A stretch of 56,709 nt of DNA from Plantago elongata (taxonomy: Eukaryota > Streptophyta > Magnoliopsida > Lamiales > Plantaginaceae). The translations under genes and the position numbers were made by a program. The notes beneath the pieces are model-generated. The model worked only from the letters and a program-made list of their open reading frames with translations, was not told the origin of the DNA and searched no databases. Shown here one piece after another: positions 1-12,809 of the stretch (positions within the stretch are counted from its first letter, which is position 1; every line of letters begins with the position of its first letter). The DNA lies in the NCBI GenBank assembly GCA_036897095.1, contig JAYMSP010000344.1, forward strand, positions 1 to 56,709. The letters run 5' to 3'.

Positions 1-3000
1 CCTATGGTTACTCCATCCAGAACCAAGTGGCCGACCAAAAATGAGGTGAGCTTCCATGTCACAGCAGTTTTTCATAAATACTGTTTACTGCATAAATCAA
101 GAAACCTGTATGTATATCTTTTGCACGTTGGAATTCGAAAAATTGGGCTACTGCGTATGTATATGTGTTAAACTCATATGTATACATGTTAAAATATCGT
201 AAAAGATGACGAGGGATGGTACATGGAAATTATAGGTGCAATGATATAAAGTGTGAACTTCATGTTTATTAGAATATGAGAACCTTTTCACGATCATTCA
301 TTGAATGCTTGCTTGATGACTCCAAATGCTATTCTGGTTATCCTGTGTTTTATATAGTAGATAATCAGAGATATGCACGGTTTTCTATTTATGTTGCTTT
401 TTTTTTTTTTTTTTGTTTCACAAATTGATACCCGGCATGTCTTTCTTACTCTGTGTCAGTGTGCTGTTGGAAAGTGAGTTTCTGAATGAGCCCAGAGACG
501 ACATAGAAGAAAGGGAAGCTGCTATAGAGCTGAGAGAGAAAATAGAAGAACAAGAATTGTTGCTGGAGTTCCTTTTAATACTGCAACAGAGGAAACAAGA
601 TGCAGCAGATTCTTTAAGCGAGACGATATCCTTTATATCTTCTGACATCGATGAAGTAAGAAAACTGCAAAGAACACTTCGGATACAAGGTGGCTCAAGC
701 TTAGAGCTTAGCAAGAATTTCTCCTCAGGTCCCCAATCAATGAACACTGCAGAAGATGATGATTCTGGTAGCTCAGGATCCAGAAAGAGAATCAGGCAAG
801 GCGTTTCTGCCAATAATAACCTACTTGAATCTGATGAAAATGCAGATGCTCATCCGAAATCAGATATCCAAGGAAGCATTCTTTTGAAAACCACTCGCCT
901 GATGAAAAATTTCCGTAAGTTAGAATCAGCGTATTTTGTGACGAGACGTAGAGCTACGATGCCAAGTCCCCGGCCATTGGCTAGGCATTCTGCAATGAGT
1001 AGTGATGGTAGAGGATCAATTGCAGCTACTGAAAGAAGTTCTGTCAGTAACCCGTCATCAAAAGAGCGAAGTAATGAGCGAAAACCAAATGGGTGGATAA
1101 ATATGTTCCTTGATGGTTTATGCAAGTACCTTTCTTATAGTCAGCTAAAAGTGAAGGCAGAACTAAAGCAAGGGGATCTATTAAATTCATCCAACTTGGT
1201 ATGCTCACTTAGCTTTGACCGTGATGGGGAATTTTTTGCAACAGCTGGTGTCAACAAGAAGATCAAAGTTTTTGAATTCAACTCAGTGCTGGATGAGGAT
1301 CGTGATATTCATTACCCTGTGGTTGAAATGTCAAGTCGTTCCAAGCTTAGCAGTATTTGTTGGAACGGTTACATAAAAAGCCAGATTGCATCTAGCAACT
1401 TTGAAGGTGTGGTTCAGGTAATTACTAAAATAACTACTAAAAGAAACGCAATTCAAAATGCTTCAACTTTGACTAATCTACAGAGTATTTAAACTTTGAA
1501 ACTTGGTGCGAAATTCCAAAATAATTTCCTGTTGATTCGCCGGCCACGTGTGACACAAGAGCCATTGCAATGGCTATTGGGTTATCATTTATAGTTATTT
1601 ATCTTTCAATTGAATTTGGTATCAACCTGCTTCTTGTACAAATATAATGGATTTTGTTAAATGCTTGGTAATTCTTGCAGAAGTTCCCAAATTTGAATTA
1701 ACCCCATCTTTCGTGGCTGTATATATGCTCTTGTAGATTATGTATAAATCATTAAATCCTCTTGATTTTCTCTCTAGGTGTGGGATGTCACGAGAAGTCA
1801 GATTTTCATGGAAATGACAGAGCACGAAAGACGTGTATGGTCTGTTGATTTTTCAGTTGCAGATCCAACAATGCTCGCCAGCGGGAGTGATGACGGTTCC
1901 GTGAAGCTCTGGAATATCAATCAGGCAATTCTACTTTTGCACTTGAGGGATCTCAGCTTTGAAACTAAACGTACTAAATCGAGTTATCATTGCTGTGTGG
2001 ATTGAGTTGTGGATGTTTAATGAGTTCCTTTTCTTACATGGGTTACTACTGCAGGGAGTAAGCGTCGGAACCATCAAAACGAAGGCAAATGTGTGCTGTG
2101 TTCAGTTTCCACCAGACTCTGGCCGTTCTCTTGCATTTGGTTCTGCAGATCATAAGATATACTACTTTGATCTCCGTAATACAAAAATGCCCCTATGTAC
2201 GGTAGTTGGGCATAACAAGACAGTGAGCTATGTGAAATTCATCGATTCAACAACTCTTGTGTCTGCATCCACGGATAACACATTGAAGCTTTGGGATTTG
2301 TCAATGTGCACATCAAGAATTCTTGATTGCCCTCTGCAGTCATTTACGGGCCATCTGAACGTTAAGGTATCTTATTGCTCTTTGCCATTTCCTGATTCTT
2401 TATTTAAAGTCACTTATCAGTTGGAAAATATAGTTTTCCGTGGCATCTGATGACATGCATCACTTTATTTCAGAATTTTGTAGGATTGTCTGTAGCTGAT
2501 GGTTATGTTGCAACCGGCTCAGAAACAAATGAGGTATGTCTGCTTATAGTAAATGGATTCTCAATTTCCTTCCCATTAGTTTTTCTTCACTTAAGAGGAG
2601 TGGGTACCAAAGGAGAGATCAACCCTACATAAGATATCTTTCACCTGTCTTGGAAGTTTATAACCATAAGCTTAAACCTTAGATATACTACAAATTATCA
2701 GAACATATACGTGTTTGTGCTACTTCCATTATTCACAAACTTTGATGTTCTACATATATAATAGTATGTATGTTTGCAAATGAAAAAAACAAAACTTAGA
2801 GTAAACAAGTAGATAATTGCTCCAAGTTTAAACCGAAAATGAGTATGAATACTAGAGGAAATGTTAAAAAATTAAGAAATTCAGTATAGTTCAATTGGTT
2901 TAAGAAAATCTCGTCTGTAATCCAAATTAACTGGATAATCCCAACTATTGCTTTGTCCTTCAGTACTTACTTATAACTTACCCCTTCTGGACAAACAGGG

Positions 3001-3937
3001 TGTATATGCCTTCTCAGCAAATCCACCACTTGTCCAAATTATTTAATTTAATTTTTTCGACATGCCATGTCATGTATAAAAAATGTGTCTGGGCGTCCAT
3101 GCGTTCAATGTGGACAATTTCAATTTGTAAGCATGTCAGTGCATCCTATTGCTGCGTCATGTATAAAAAATGTGTCTGGGCGTCCATGAGTTCAATGTGG
3201 ACAATTTCAATTTGTAAGTGTGTCCGTGCATCCTATTGCTGCGTCATGTGCCTAATATGGCATCAGTGGGTATTACTATTGGTATTGTTGTCACCAGTGT
3301 CACATAGGAACTCCCTCTCCATTACTGATGGTTAATCTTTCAGCTTGTCACATCTAATTCTATGCGGAACTTGATATTTGCAAATGTACTTTTGAAGCAC
3401 AAATTATGCTATTTGCTTTTCATCAGATCATCTAAGCGATCTAAACCTACCTACTTCTCTAACTCCATGGCCGTTTTTACTACTTCGTAATGTGGTAGTG
3501 ATGTTTAACTTTCTTTTTATCGAGGTTTTACCAATAGGGCGAAATTAAGTAAGTATGCTGCTGTCAACTAAGAGTTTTGTGTTCGTAATTCATGATCATC
3601 ATGTTCTTTTTTTTCTGTCAGCAAGTTATAGAAATGGCTACTTGGTTTAGCATACACCGCACAATATAGTATGACTGATCAACTGTGTAAAGAGACCTCA
3701 AACGATGAAATAGTATGTGGCATTGAGAATAATTGTTTCCCTGTACAGGTTTTTGTGTACCATAAAGCTTTCCCAATGCCAGCCATGTCATTCAAGTTTA
3801 GCGGGTCAGATCCCCATTCTGAGAATGAAGTGGACGATGGTGCACAATTCATCTCATCTGTATGTTGGCGCGGGCAGTCATCCACCTTGGTTGCTGCAAA
3901 TTCGATGGGGAACATAAAGGTTTTGGAAATGTCTTAG
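1..3937 (+). CDS. SPA: SPA3/SPA4-like COP1-interacting WD40 repeat protein (5' partial)
   Basis: SPA proteins join COP1 in the nuclear CUL4-DDB1 E3 ligase that degrades photomorphogenesis factors in the dark. The visible part gives about 569 codons in six exons: 2-45, 460-1417, 1778-1924, 2055-2366, 2474-2533 and 3749-3937. Exon 1 encodes the end of the kinase-like domain (HPEPSGRPKM). Exon 2 starts with a Glu-rich coiled coil (DIEEREAAIELREKIEEQEL), then a Ser-rich linker and the first WD blade. The remaining exons carry WD40 blades with SGSDDGSVKLW and SASTDNTLKLWDL and end in NIKVLEMS. The donor after NINQ is GC at 1925-1926. The last intron is about 1.2 kb and contains a tandem repeat. 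Family assignment is firm; SPA3 versus SPA4 is inferred from the coiled-coil wording. The start lies outside the window. Confidence 0.95.
3071..3244. repeat. Two-copy 87-bp tandem duplication in the last SPA intron
   Basis: Units 3071-3157 and 3158-3244 are nearly identical. Both begin CATGTATAAAAAATGTGTC and end CCTATTGCTGCGT. A third start (CATGTG) follows at 3245. It lies wholly inside the intron between 2534 and 3748, so it does not alter the protein. The few mismatches suggest a fairly recent duplication. Confidence 0.9.
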
Positions 3938-6539
3938 ATTGATGTAATGAAATAACATTCTTGAACCGTGCATATGCCAGAAACTATGTTAATGCATGGG
4001 TGCTGAGATAGCGCGGCAGCTCAAAGTAGGCAGCATGGATAGCTTGGTTCTCGGCTCGGTTTTTAGTAGTAAGTAGAAAAATTGGTGGGGCGAAGTAGCA
4101 GAACATAAAATTTTGTTGTTGGTTTGTAGTGAAAAGACTTGAATGAGAAGACCAAATGTGTATTGTAGATAAAGATTAGGAGGGGTGGGGAAAAAGATGG
4201 AAGTAATGAGTTGGGGTGGTATACATTGATTTTTCTATGTACATTTTGTACTTGAATACACTTGTTAATTGTTCCATATAGAATACCAGATTTCCTACCT
4301 TACCTTTCCCTTGTTTTTAATGTTCACTTTAACTTTTTGTTCTGAAATTACATTTATTAGGTTCTAAAACTGATGCCATTTTGTCCTTTGTTAGAGGACC
4401 AAAACGACATTGTTATAGGTGTGAAAACTGTACATTTGCAATTACATTCTATGATATAACGTTTTAGATTTCGTATCAAATTTTCCCCTGTTTTGGATAG
4501 GTAGTGTGTTGGCTAAAATTCAAAGTACATTTGACCGATAAAACTAGCGCACGAAGGTAATGCCCAATTCCACTATCAATGTTCTGCTTGGGCCAGATTT
4601 TGTTAGTCCACCAATGGTTAGCTTGACCTCATAGAGCTAGCTGGATATCAAGTGCTGATGAGAGGCTAACTTCATCTTATGAGATCGGTTGGAAGCTAAT
4701 TGCATTGCGAAGACGAACAAGTTGTCTGATAAACACATCGACAAGTAGCTTATTAAAAGTAATTGTAGAAAGTAAATATACAAGTTTATAGTGATATTCG
4801 AAGTTGGTATTATCCTTTCAACTAATTAACGTTGATCATTCTTAAAATTTAAATTCACTTAAATATATGAGTTACGTTATAAAATTTGTTAGGTCAGATT
4901 TGTATGTATTTTGATGGTACTATATCCTGAGACACAAAAAATAGTACTCTGAGTCCTTAGACCTTTTTTTTAGGTTTTGACATCGAGAAACCTTATAGAC
5001 TAATAATTAGTGATTTATGAAGGAGATGTCTTAGCTTATACTGTTACAAACTAGACTAAGATAAATTAAGCAATAGCTTTTAGACTTTTAGTCAACATAA
5101 GTACATAACGTCGTGTTCTGCCTTAAATAATGATTAATTAATAATGATTAATTAATGCTCAATTGACTTGGTAATTAGTGTAATGAGACCACGAAAATTC
5201 CAAATGGTCAGTCAACTGCCTTTAATTCCACACCCACAATTAACTTCTTATTAACTTACGGTACGGACTTACGGTTATAAGTCAACAACATGTAACTATC
5301 AAGTAGGTCTTTTTAATTAATGCCTACCAAATTTTATTTTCTTCGCGGACTTGACTTTTCTAAAACTCCCTATTCCCTCATTCTAAGTAATTTCTAAAAC
5401 TCCCTATTCCCACATTATAAATCAAAGCGTTCATAATCGAATGGTGAGCTGAGACACTCTGTGTAAGAGATCACGAGTTCAATTCTTTAAAGTTGATGAT
5501 ATTTATCCTCTTTATAAAGATTTATTTAAAAAGTTATTGATGATAAATATTTATTCGATTGAGTATTATATAATTATAATATTGTATTTTAAAAAACTAG
5601 TGATGAATTTGAAAATTTTAAAAATGGTGGAAATATGTAAACATGTGGTATGAACGTACACACCTCAATATAATGAACTTTTCCACTCATCCACAATGTT
5701 CAAGAATTCTAGTACATTTAACTAATATATATCTATCGACGGATGTTGTCTAAAGCGGTTTGGAACTTGAGTCCATTTTAATAAGATTTTGGATTCGAGA
5801 TTTATAAATATAAAAAACACTACTGAAAGATCCGCTCCTTAAAAATGATCCGATAGTGCTGGACTGGATTAATTACATGTAGCGAATACCTATTAAAAAT
5901 TAAAATAATAAATTAATACATATCTATTTCATTTTCTGCATGTGATTCTAATATTAAATTTGTGTAATTATTGTAGTACATGTGGTTTTGGAATTAAAGA
6001 TTATTAGAAAACATTAATATTTATTTTATTATAACACAAACACATTGAACTTTTCATTTAATATATATATTAGTGTCTTACACCGGCTGTTAAATTACAA
6101 ATTTATTCTAGTTAAAATCTGATCTGTTTGATTTCCGAATGTGAAGATTTAATAAGTTTGATCATTTACACTTACAAGCATATCTTGATCAGGTTATTGA
6201 GTGATTTCTAATTTGATTATAACTGATGTAAATTTTAGTAATTTAGTTGTGAAAAATTTATGCTCAAGTATAAAATTAAATTTTGTATGTTATGTACATG
6301 AGTTTTAATAGAGGGATCAAACTATTTAACCCATTTGAAATGGGATTAAAAAATAAAAATATATGTGGTCCTTGTTGAACTTATTTCCACCGACATAAAT
6401 CTGATAACCTGTACCAGATTTAAATTCCAACCATATGCACGCAAATCTACTCTCTGAGAGATACAAATATATAAATTCAAAATATGAAATTAAATGTGAC
6501 GAAGGGAGTATTAAACATGTCACTAATTATCAACTTCGG
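3938..6539. other. SPA 3' UTR and AT-rich intergenic spacer
   Basis: The first 300-350 bases after the SPA stop are probably its 3' UTR; no clear AATAAA signal was fixed. The rest is AT-rich with only short open frames and no recognisable protein. A direct duplication of a short TTAATTAATAATGA-like motif occurs near 5125-5155. A tRNA-like stretch near 5425 is listed separately. Confidence 0.6.
5430..5600 (+). mobile_element. Possible tRNA-derived SINE remnant
   Basis: A box-A-like TGGTGAGCTGAGAC is followed about 35 bases later by a box-B-like GAGTTCAATTC, then an AT-rich tail. The arrangement resembles plant SINEs rather than a functional tRNA, because no cloverleaf or anticodon arm is evident. 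The boundaries are guesses. Confidence 0.3.
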
Positions 6540-6715
6540 TACTTCCTCTGTCACCGAGTAATACAGAAGGAAACTAAAAATATGAGCTTAGATCGGGACG
6601 GAAGAGGATTATGCAAGTTAGTGGTCACTACTTCCTCCGTCTCAGAATAATAGAATTGAAACTGAAAATGTAAGATCGATCAGGTTGGGAAAATATAATG
6701 CAAGTCACAATTTTG
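6540..6715. repeat. Diverged ~89-bp direct duplication with MITE-like ends
   Basis: Two units start at 6540 and 6629 with TACTTCCTCTGTC and TACTTCCTCCGTC. They share GAAACT(A/G)AAAAT and ATGCAAGT at matching offsets. The start resembles Stowaway termini (CTCCCTCCGTC), so this may be a duplicated, decayed MITE. It lies just downstream of the glucuronosyltransferase gene. Confidence 0.5.
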
Positions 6716-6848
6716 TTGTATATTCTGTATAAATCATGTGAAAAAATATCCTACAAAAATAGGGGCAATAGGAAGTACCTTAAATGTAGTATTTTAACTC
6801 ATGCCATCTTACCCTGCCAGAGCAGTAATAATAAATATACAATAGAAC

Positions 6849-8913
6849 CTAGCTACACTGATTATGGGGAAGTTTGGCAGCTGAAACTAGCCTATCTAAG
6901 AGGTGCTTAAGCTTCTCTGCACCTGGGCCGGGTTTAAGTTTCGTCGGATTATTACCAACTTTCGAGCAACGAGGCTTGCCTGCGCACCAGCCACCGGGTG
7001 TAAACGTCCCATTTTTTCTTTTGAGTAGCTCCTTGTCGATGAAGTCCAGGACCGGTGTGTCCTGTTTGAATTTACGTGCAAAGGCAGCATTACTGGTGAT
7101 CATTTTCTCAGTGTCGTTTAGTGATAGTGTATGAGGATGTTGTTTCGGGGGCATATCCCAGGAAATGAAGTGCATGTCATGGTTGAGGACTGTGGGGACA
7201 AATTCTGGAGCATTGCAGACAACAGTCTGGAAATAGCCTTCCGGAGATGAAAGGAAGTTTGAGTAATACATGAGGAGTGTCCTGGGAAGATTGTCCCAAC
7301 CCCATATTACATACTCCACGAAAGCACGTGATAAGATCATCCATGCTGAACCTGCAAATGGAGGTAGTGTTTGTTTATGGTTAGACAATTTCCACTGGTG
7401 TTTATAGGAAAGGGCATCTACGAAGCAAGGCCTTTTTGCTCGACAAAACAGCAATGAAATCACATCAACAAAGCTAGTTATCAACATACTGATATTACAT
7501 TTAGCCCACCGTGAATTCTAGGAAATACACAAAATGCACCAGCATCTCTACTATCAAGATAATACGAAGCAAAAGTAGTGTTTGACTAGATACAACCCGA
7601 ATGAGAAGAACAAGCATAACATAGCAAACTTCATAATATTTTAGACTTGAGACTGAACTCCATAACATTCTGGGCTATTAACAGTAAAGGAACACAAGCT
7701 GCGGAAGGAATTTTGGAAGTAAAACCGAAAATCAATTAACCAGCCCATATGATGAAATCCCAAACACTGGTATTGGATAATGACTAACCAGATATGAGCA
7801 AATAACATTAAAGCAACAAAACTGTAACATTAATTAATGCATTTCACAAAGAAGAAACTATTCAAGGTGACACAGACTAATCATTAACAAAACTTTTCCA
7901 CAGATTAAAATGTTGTTAATGGCTTTTATCCAGTATGACTGTCAGGTTAAGCATGAACTCACCAGTAAATAATTTGAATGCTGTTGGCAAATTTCTTTTC
8001 GGTGAAACCCAATATATGTCTGATTTGGTATTTTGATAGAGTCCAGGATCGACAATCAATGGCATTGCTCTCTGGCCTCTGAATAGCACATCAAGTTACA
8101 TCATAAGCATTGGTGGATCACACAAAGATAATAATATTAATAAAGAAGAAAAGAAGGGTATAAAGAGCTCACGCTTTCCAGCCTAAACGGCTAGTGTGTT
8201 CAATAAAATTGTAATCTCTCTTCAAATTAGTGAATGTGTAAAGAAGATCTGCAAGAACGAACTAGTCAAATTAACAAATTTAACTTAGAAGAACTAAATC
8301 AACCTAGATATATGGATGAAAAGGAGGAAAACAAAAACTCACCATCTTGCGTGACCAAAGGATAATCTGAAGCACTAAGATTAATGAACCAATCCCAATC
8401 CTTATATCGCTTCAGAAGAATAGCACACGCATGAAGGGTATTTGATACCATGGTAGGTCCTCTGTAAGTCACCATATTCGCTTTGCTATTAACAATTACA
8501 TTCCCAACCTTGGTAAACAGAGGGTGCTTTTCCACCCGAGACACAAGCTCCAATCTCTCATCTATCGGCGACTCAAGATCCAGATGAAGAACATAGTAAT
8601 TCCAGGGATGGTAAAGCGTATGGAGAGTCCTCCATAGTTTATCCAGATCACCTTTTGATCCAGAGATCAGATAAGCAAACTTGGGAATCGAGGGGGGCGG
8701 AGGAGTAGCTGTTTGATTAACCTTTTCATCGGCAAAAACCGTGCTTGTTTGATTGGCAATACGAGTAGGAAATATTGAAAAGATGGAATTAATGGTGTGC
8801 AAGGAGGACACAAGTCCCATGTTTAATGAGGTTGCAAGAAGGAAAACACATAATATTGAGCTTAAAACTAGAGGGAACACCCACTTCTTCTCCATGTTCA
8901 TCATGTACCCCAT
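6849..8913 (-). CDS. GLCAT14: GlcAT14-type beta-glucuronosyltransferase (GT14)
   Basis: This enzyme family adds glucuronic acid to beta-1,3/1,6-galactans of arabinogalactan proteins in the Golgi. Four exons splice in phase: 8343-8913, 8173-8248, 7963-8078 and 6849-7351, giving 421 aa, normal for the family. All donors are GTGAGY and all acceptors end CAG. The N-terminus is type II: a short basic MNMEKKW stretch, then a hydrophobic segment at about aa 11-28. Next come a Pro-rich linker and the GT14 core: KFAYLISGSKGD, YYVLHLD, DWDWFINLSASDYPLVTQDD, LGWK, FTGSAWMILSR, and WDMPPKQHPHTL followed by MI near the C-terminus. Plant Core-2/I-branching domain proteins are GT14 too, but this layout is that of GlcAT14A/B/C. 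The paralogue is not resolved. The start follows a stop-free leader into the signal anchor. Confidence 0.95.
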
Positions 8914-9760
8914 TGCTAAACCTTACAATCATCAGACTTCTTCCACCAATCAAAACTAAAATAGGACTCCCTCTGTTATCATCAATCAATCAATCCAACA
9001 CTTGACAACTAAGCAACTGCCGATCCCTATTGCGGTACCGGCCTCCGAAACAAGGATCAACAACAAGGCTGCCCTTTGTGATCTGATTCCAAGAAACAGA
9101 CAAAAAGCAAGACATAGAAAAAAATTAAATGCCTTGTTAGCTAGCTATAATGAATAAATCACACAAAGACTCTGTCTACAACCAACACAAGAATGAAAAC
9201 ACAAGCAAAAGACAAGACAAAAATGCCACATACTCATATTAGCTGTATATAAAATACACCTAGTAAATTAATCATCTTGTCATCAAGCGTATCGAATTAA
9301 AGAAATCCCACATCAATAGAATCGAAAAGGCATACAATACAAGATTTCTAACTCATTACATCTCCAAATCTTAACTGCAAACGATAAAAAGACTCCAGAT
9401 TTGGGAAAACAGAAATAAACCCAGATGAAAAGATTGAAGCTTTAAATCAGAAACACATGAATAGCAGAGTTTAAGATTACCTTGTTGATAGAAAAAATAG
9501 TATGTATTCCCAAGAAGAGGACAAGACAAGAATGTATTTATAACAATCAATCAATATCGGTGTGAGTAGAAAGAGAGAGAGCTATAGAAGCTAGTGTGAT
9601 TGGATGATGGGTTTTTGTGCAATCGAGATTATTATTACTGTAAAATGTGATAATCGATTGGAGAGAAGGAGGAAGACGGGGGGAATTTGTGTTGTGTTGT
9701 GTATTGGTGTGTGTAATTTCTTTGTTTCTGTTCCAGTTTTGATGGAAATGAAATAATTGT
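8914..9760 (-). promoter_or_regulatory. Probable 5' leader of the GlcAT14 gene with a leader intron
   Basis: On the minus strand a donor-like CAACAAG|GTAATC lies at about 9480, and candidate acceptors lie between 8990 and 9090. This suggests a spliced 5' UTR. Upstream a CT/GA-rich stretch (GAGAGAGAG near 9573) is typical of plant leaders and core promoters. No coding sequence was found here. The exact transcription start is not visible. Confidence 0.45.
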
Positions 9761-9921
9761 ATTCCTGTTTATAGATCAGACTCAAATAAGAAAGTACTCC
9801 TTATTTTTCATTTTGTACCATCCCAACTTTTACACTTCATCTTTTTATAATTATCAGTATCTTTTCACCTATTTAGATCAAAATTATAAGAATATAAAAG
9901 ATACTTTTTCCAATCATTTAC

Positions 9922-10026
9922 TACCTCCATCTCCAGAATTTTATATATAATTTTAGTAATGTTTTAAATTCTGTAAAACGGATATAAATAATGTATGTAT
10001 AAAATAAAAAGGAGTAGATGGAGTAG
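9922..10026. mobile_element. Short Stowaway-like MITE remnant
   Basis: The left end CTACCTCCATCTCCAGAATT and the right end AGGAGTAGATGGAGTAG are imperfect inverted copies, with a TA at the edges. The interior is AT-rich and non-coding, about 105 bp. This fits a Tc1/mariner-type MITE. Confidence 0.5.
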
Positions 10027-11489
10027 CATATCAAAATATAGTATTTATGAGTTTAACATATTGAGATAGAATTCGAGTGATCTTTTTAACATAAATTAAA
10101 TTTTTATATATAAAATATTTAATTTAAGTAGGAAGATGATCACTCCACCGATATAACATACCACTCCAAAATAATCTTGCAATGGACAATGTTGTTTGGT
10201 TTGATATGGGTTGGGTTTGGTTTTGTTATGGATAGCATGATCGAATTATATTATTCATGTTCATGTTTAGAAGTCATAGTTACACATACTTTATTATTGA
10301 TATTTATTAAAATGTATTCAAAATTGTCATTTTGATGAAGGGGTAAAGTGATAGTGGTGAGCTTATCACTTATAACTACTGGAACATCATATACTTTATT
10401 TATAAGCTAGTGTTTTGATTTGTGTATCTAAATTTAAAAAATCATTAAATCTTTAGTATATTGTGTGTAATGATCATGCTAGTTCTGTTTCGTTGACTCT
10501 GAATTACTTTACTTAGTTAATTTTAATTTAAATATATATTTTCCATCTCACAAAATTTAATATATTTATTATTTTTATTCGTCTCATATAATTTTATACA
10601 TTACTAAATATAAAAACTATTTCACAAACAATCTTAATTTCAAAAATAAATTATACAAATTTTACCATAAAAATTAAACTTTTCTTTACATTTTATTTTT
10701 ATATTATTATTTTAGTTTTTTATATAAAATTATACGTATTTAAAATTAAAGAAGAAGATGACACGTTTATACTTACATATTGCGATCTTTTGGGAATCAT
10801 TCTATATATTGCTCACTATCATGTTTATTCCACTACGTGTCATTCACGTTCTATATCATACCATACTCGGTCAACTCTCTATTCCACTTATTTTGCAATG
10901 AGTTATGTTATATTCTTTTCAACAATAGTTTTATGAACCGAAATCCAGTATAATATGAAAAGTAGTTAAGGAGAATAGAACTGAATATTATGTAAATAAA
11001 GCGAGGCGACTCTAAAATTCGACTACACTTATACTGTTTAATATACTGTTTAATGTATATTCATTTGAATTGTGATTATTATTAGCCGTTAGATCACTTG
11101 TAAAAATATTATATTTAGTTATAATTAATCTCAACCGTTTATGAAACTTGTAAATTATACAATGACAATTTTTATAAATTCAACTAAACAAACCGGATTG
11201 TAATGTAAACAAACATATATATTGAAATTAAATTTATATTTATATTATGAATTATATTCATGTGAAGAACCCTAATTAAATTTTTAGCCACACATCAATA
11301 AATCAAGTAACATATTGATGACTAATTTTTCAATTATCTGATGACTTGTATACTAGATGGAGTTCCTCTGTCAAATTTTAACATCTATATCATTGATTTT
11401 GTCACAAACTGTGAGATTAGTGATTAAAAATGCATACAATTGGTTTCACTTTACTTCTGGTACTTTTCCCCTGTGTAGTTGGATTTTTC

Positions 11490-11649
11490 GGGGCGGATTG
11501 TCATAGCATTTAAATCGTTTTATTTGGCTTGATAAACAGTGATTTGGCCTAAAATACACTTCAAATACTTTCATTTTTAATTCTATTCAAAATACAATTT
11601 CACCAAAATTCATCCAAATACCCATTCAAATTCTATACCAATCAGCCCC
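11490..11649. mobile_element. MITE of the GGGGCKGATTG family, copy 1
   Basis: It starts GGGGCGGATTGTCATAG and ends CTATACCAATCAGCCCC, so the termini are inverted repeats. The interior contains TTTGGCCTAAAATACACTT and CAAATACCCATTCAAATTC. The same sequence recurs at 47871, 54602 (inverted) and 55532. Length about 160 bp, non-coding. Confidence 0.75.
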
Positions 11650-12809
11650 ATATTCACGTCAATAACCGGTAATGAAAAATGGAGTTATCGATTTGATGTC
11701 ATCTAATAATTTCTTACATGGATCTAGTTCAATGGATCAATTAAGGATCGATGAAGTAGGCCAAGATTCTTGAAGAATAGATTGGAGATCGAAGAAGACA
11801 TTATTAGGGTTCTTGGAATAAAATTAATTTATTTGAAAATCATTATTTTATCTTTTAAATTTAAGTTATAACATATTATAATATTACAATCCTATTTGTA
11901 AAGATATATTTACTAAAATTGACATTGTATAAATTACAAATCGTATGAATGGATAGGATTAAATACAAGTGAAAATAAATAATCTAACAATTATCAATGA
12001 GTACAACTGAATGGGTGTACGCTAATCAATTACAATTGTAGTCGGACCTTAGACTAACCCAACAACTCTTTAGTGGTCCATGTTAGTAACATGTTTGATA
12101 TCGAAAAATATATATTTCTTATTTAAATAATTTAAATTTTCAATTAGTTGATTAGAAGCATAATTTATTTTATTTTAATGAAAAAACTACATTTATATAT
12201 AAAATTGACGTCACTATAACGTAGCCACCACATCATCTAGTATGTAATAAGTAGAACGTAGAAACACTCTCACGATCAAAACTACATCCACAACAAGGAG
12301 ATAACCATTAACATAAACTACAACCTATGTTTTGAAACCCAAAATCGGCAATCGGCCCGGTCTAACGGCTCAACTTAACTACTAACGGATAATGTTCCTT
12401 GCGATTTTGCAACTTAGATTAAAAGGAAGGTACACAGTATATACATGAAGGCTTAAAGAGCAAGCGAAAGGGGCCTTCAAGGGCAACAAGGTAGGTTGTA
12501 GCCCAGTGCAGAGAGGCCTCCGGCATGGGTCTGATTGCCAAATTCACTCTTTACCAACGAGATTTATATTCTAGCTCATCAAAGATGCGACCCAATTCAC
12601 GATCCATTAACAAGTCCATCATGACTTCATACGGAGTGGAATTTTAAATGTCAGTTAGCTAACCCACCTAGGTGAGTCATCGATCCAACCAAGTAGTCTA
12701 TACTACTTGACTCAATAACCTCGCCACCTTTTCAGCTAGTTGACAAGCTGGCCAACTCGCCTCGCATGTCTGAATCCGTCAGTCGGTGAGCAACCAATTT
12801 GAGACCACC

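Larger units (their letters stand above)
9761..12800. other. AT-rich intergenic region with MITE remnants
   Basis: No gene is supported. The open frames are short and unmatched. It contains a small Stowaway-like element (9922-10026) and one copy of the GGGGCKGATTG family (11490-11649). The part from 12.3 to 12.8 kb is less AT-rich and may be the worn upstream edge of the LINE that follows. Confidence 0.6.

Noticed and set aside
418..813. 131-codon minus-strand open frame across SPA exon 2
   Set aside because: It mirrors the real plus-strand coiled-coil exon and has no domain or splice context.
1925..2005. Continuation of SPA exon 3 (AILLLHLRDLSFETK) as coding
   Set aside because: It breaks the WD40 blade; splicing at 1924 to 2055 restores family sequence.
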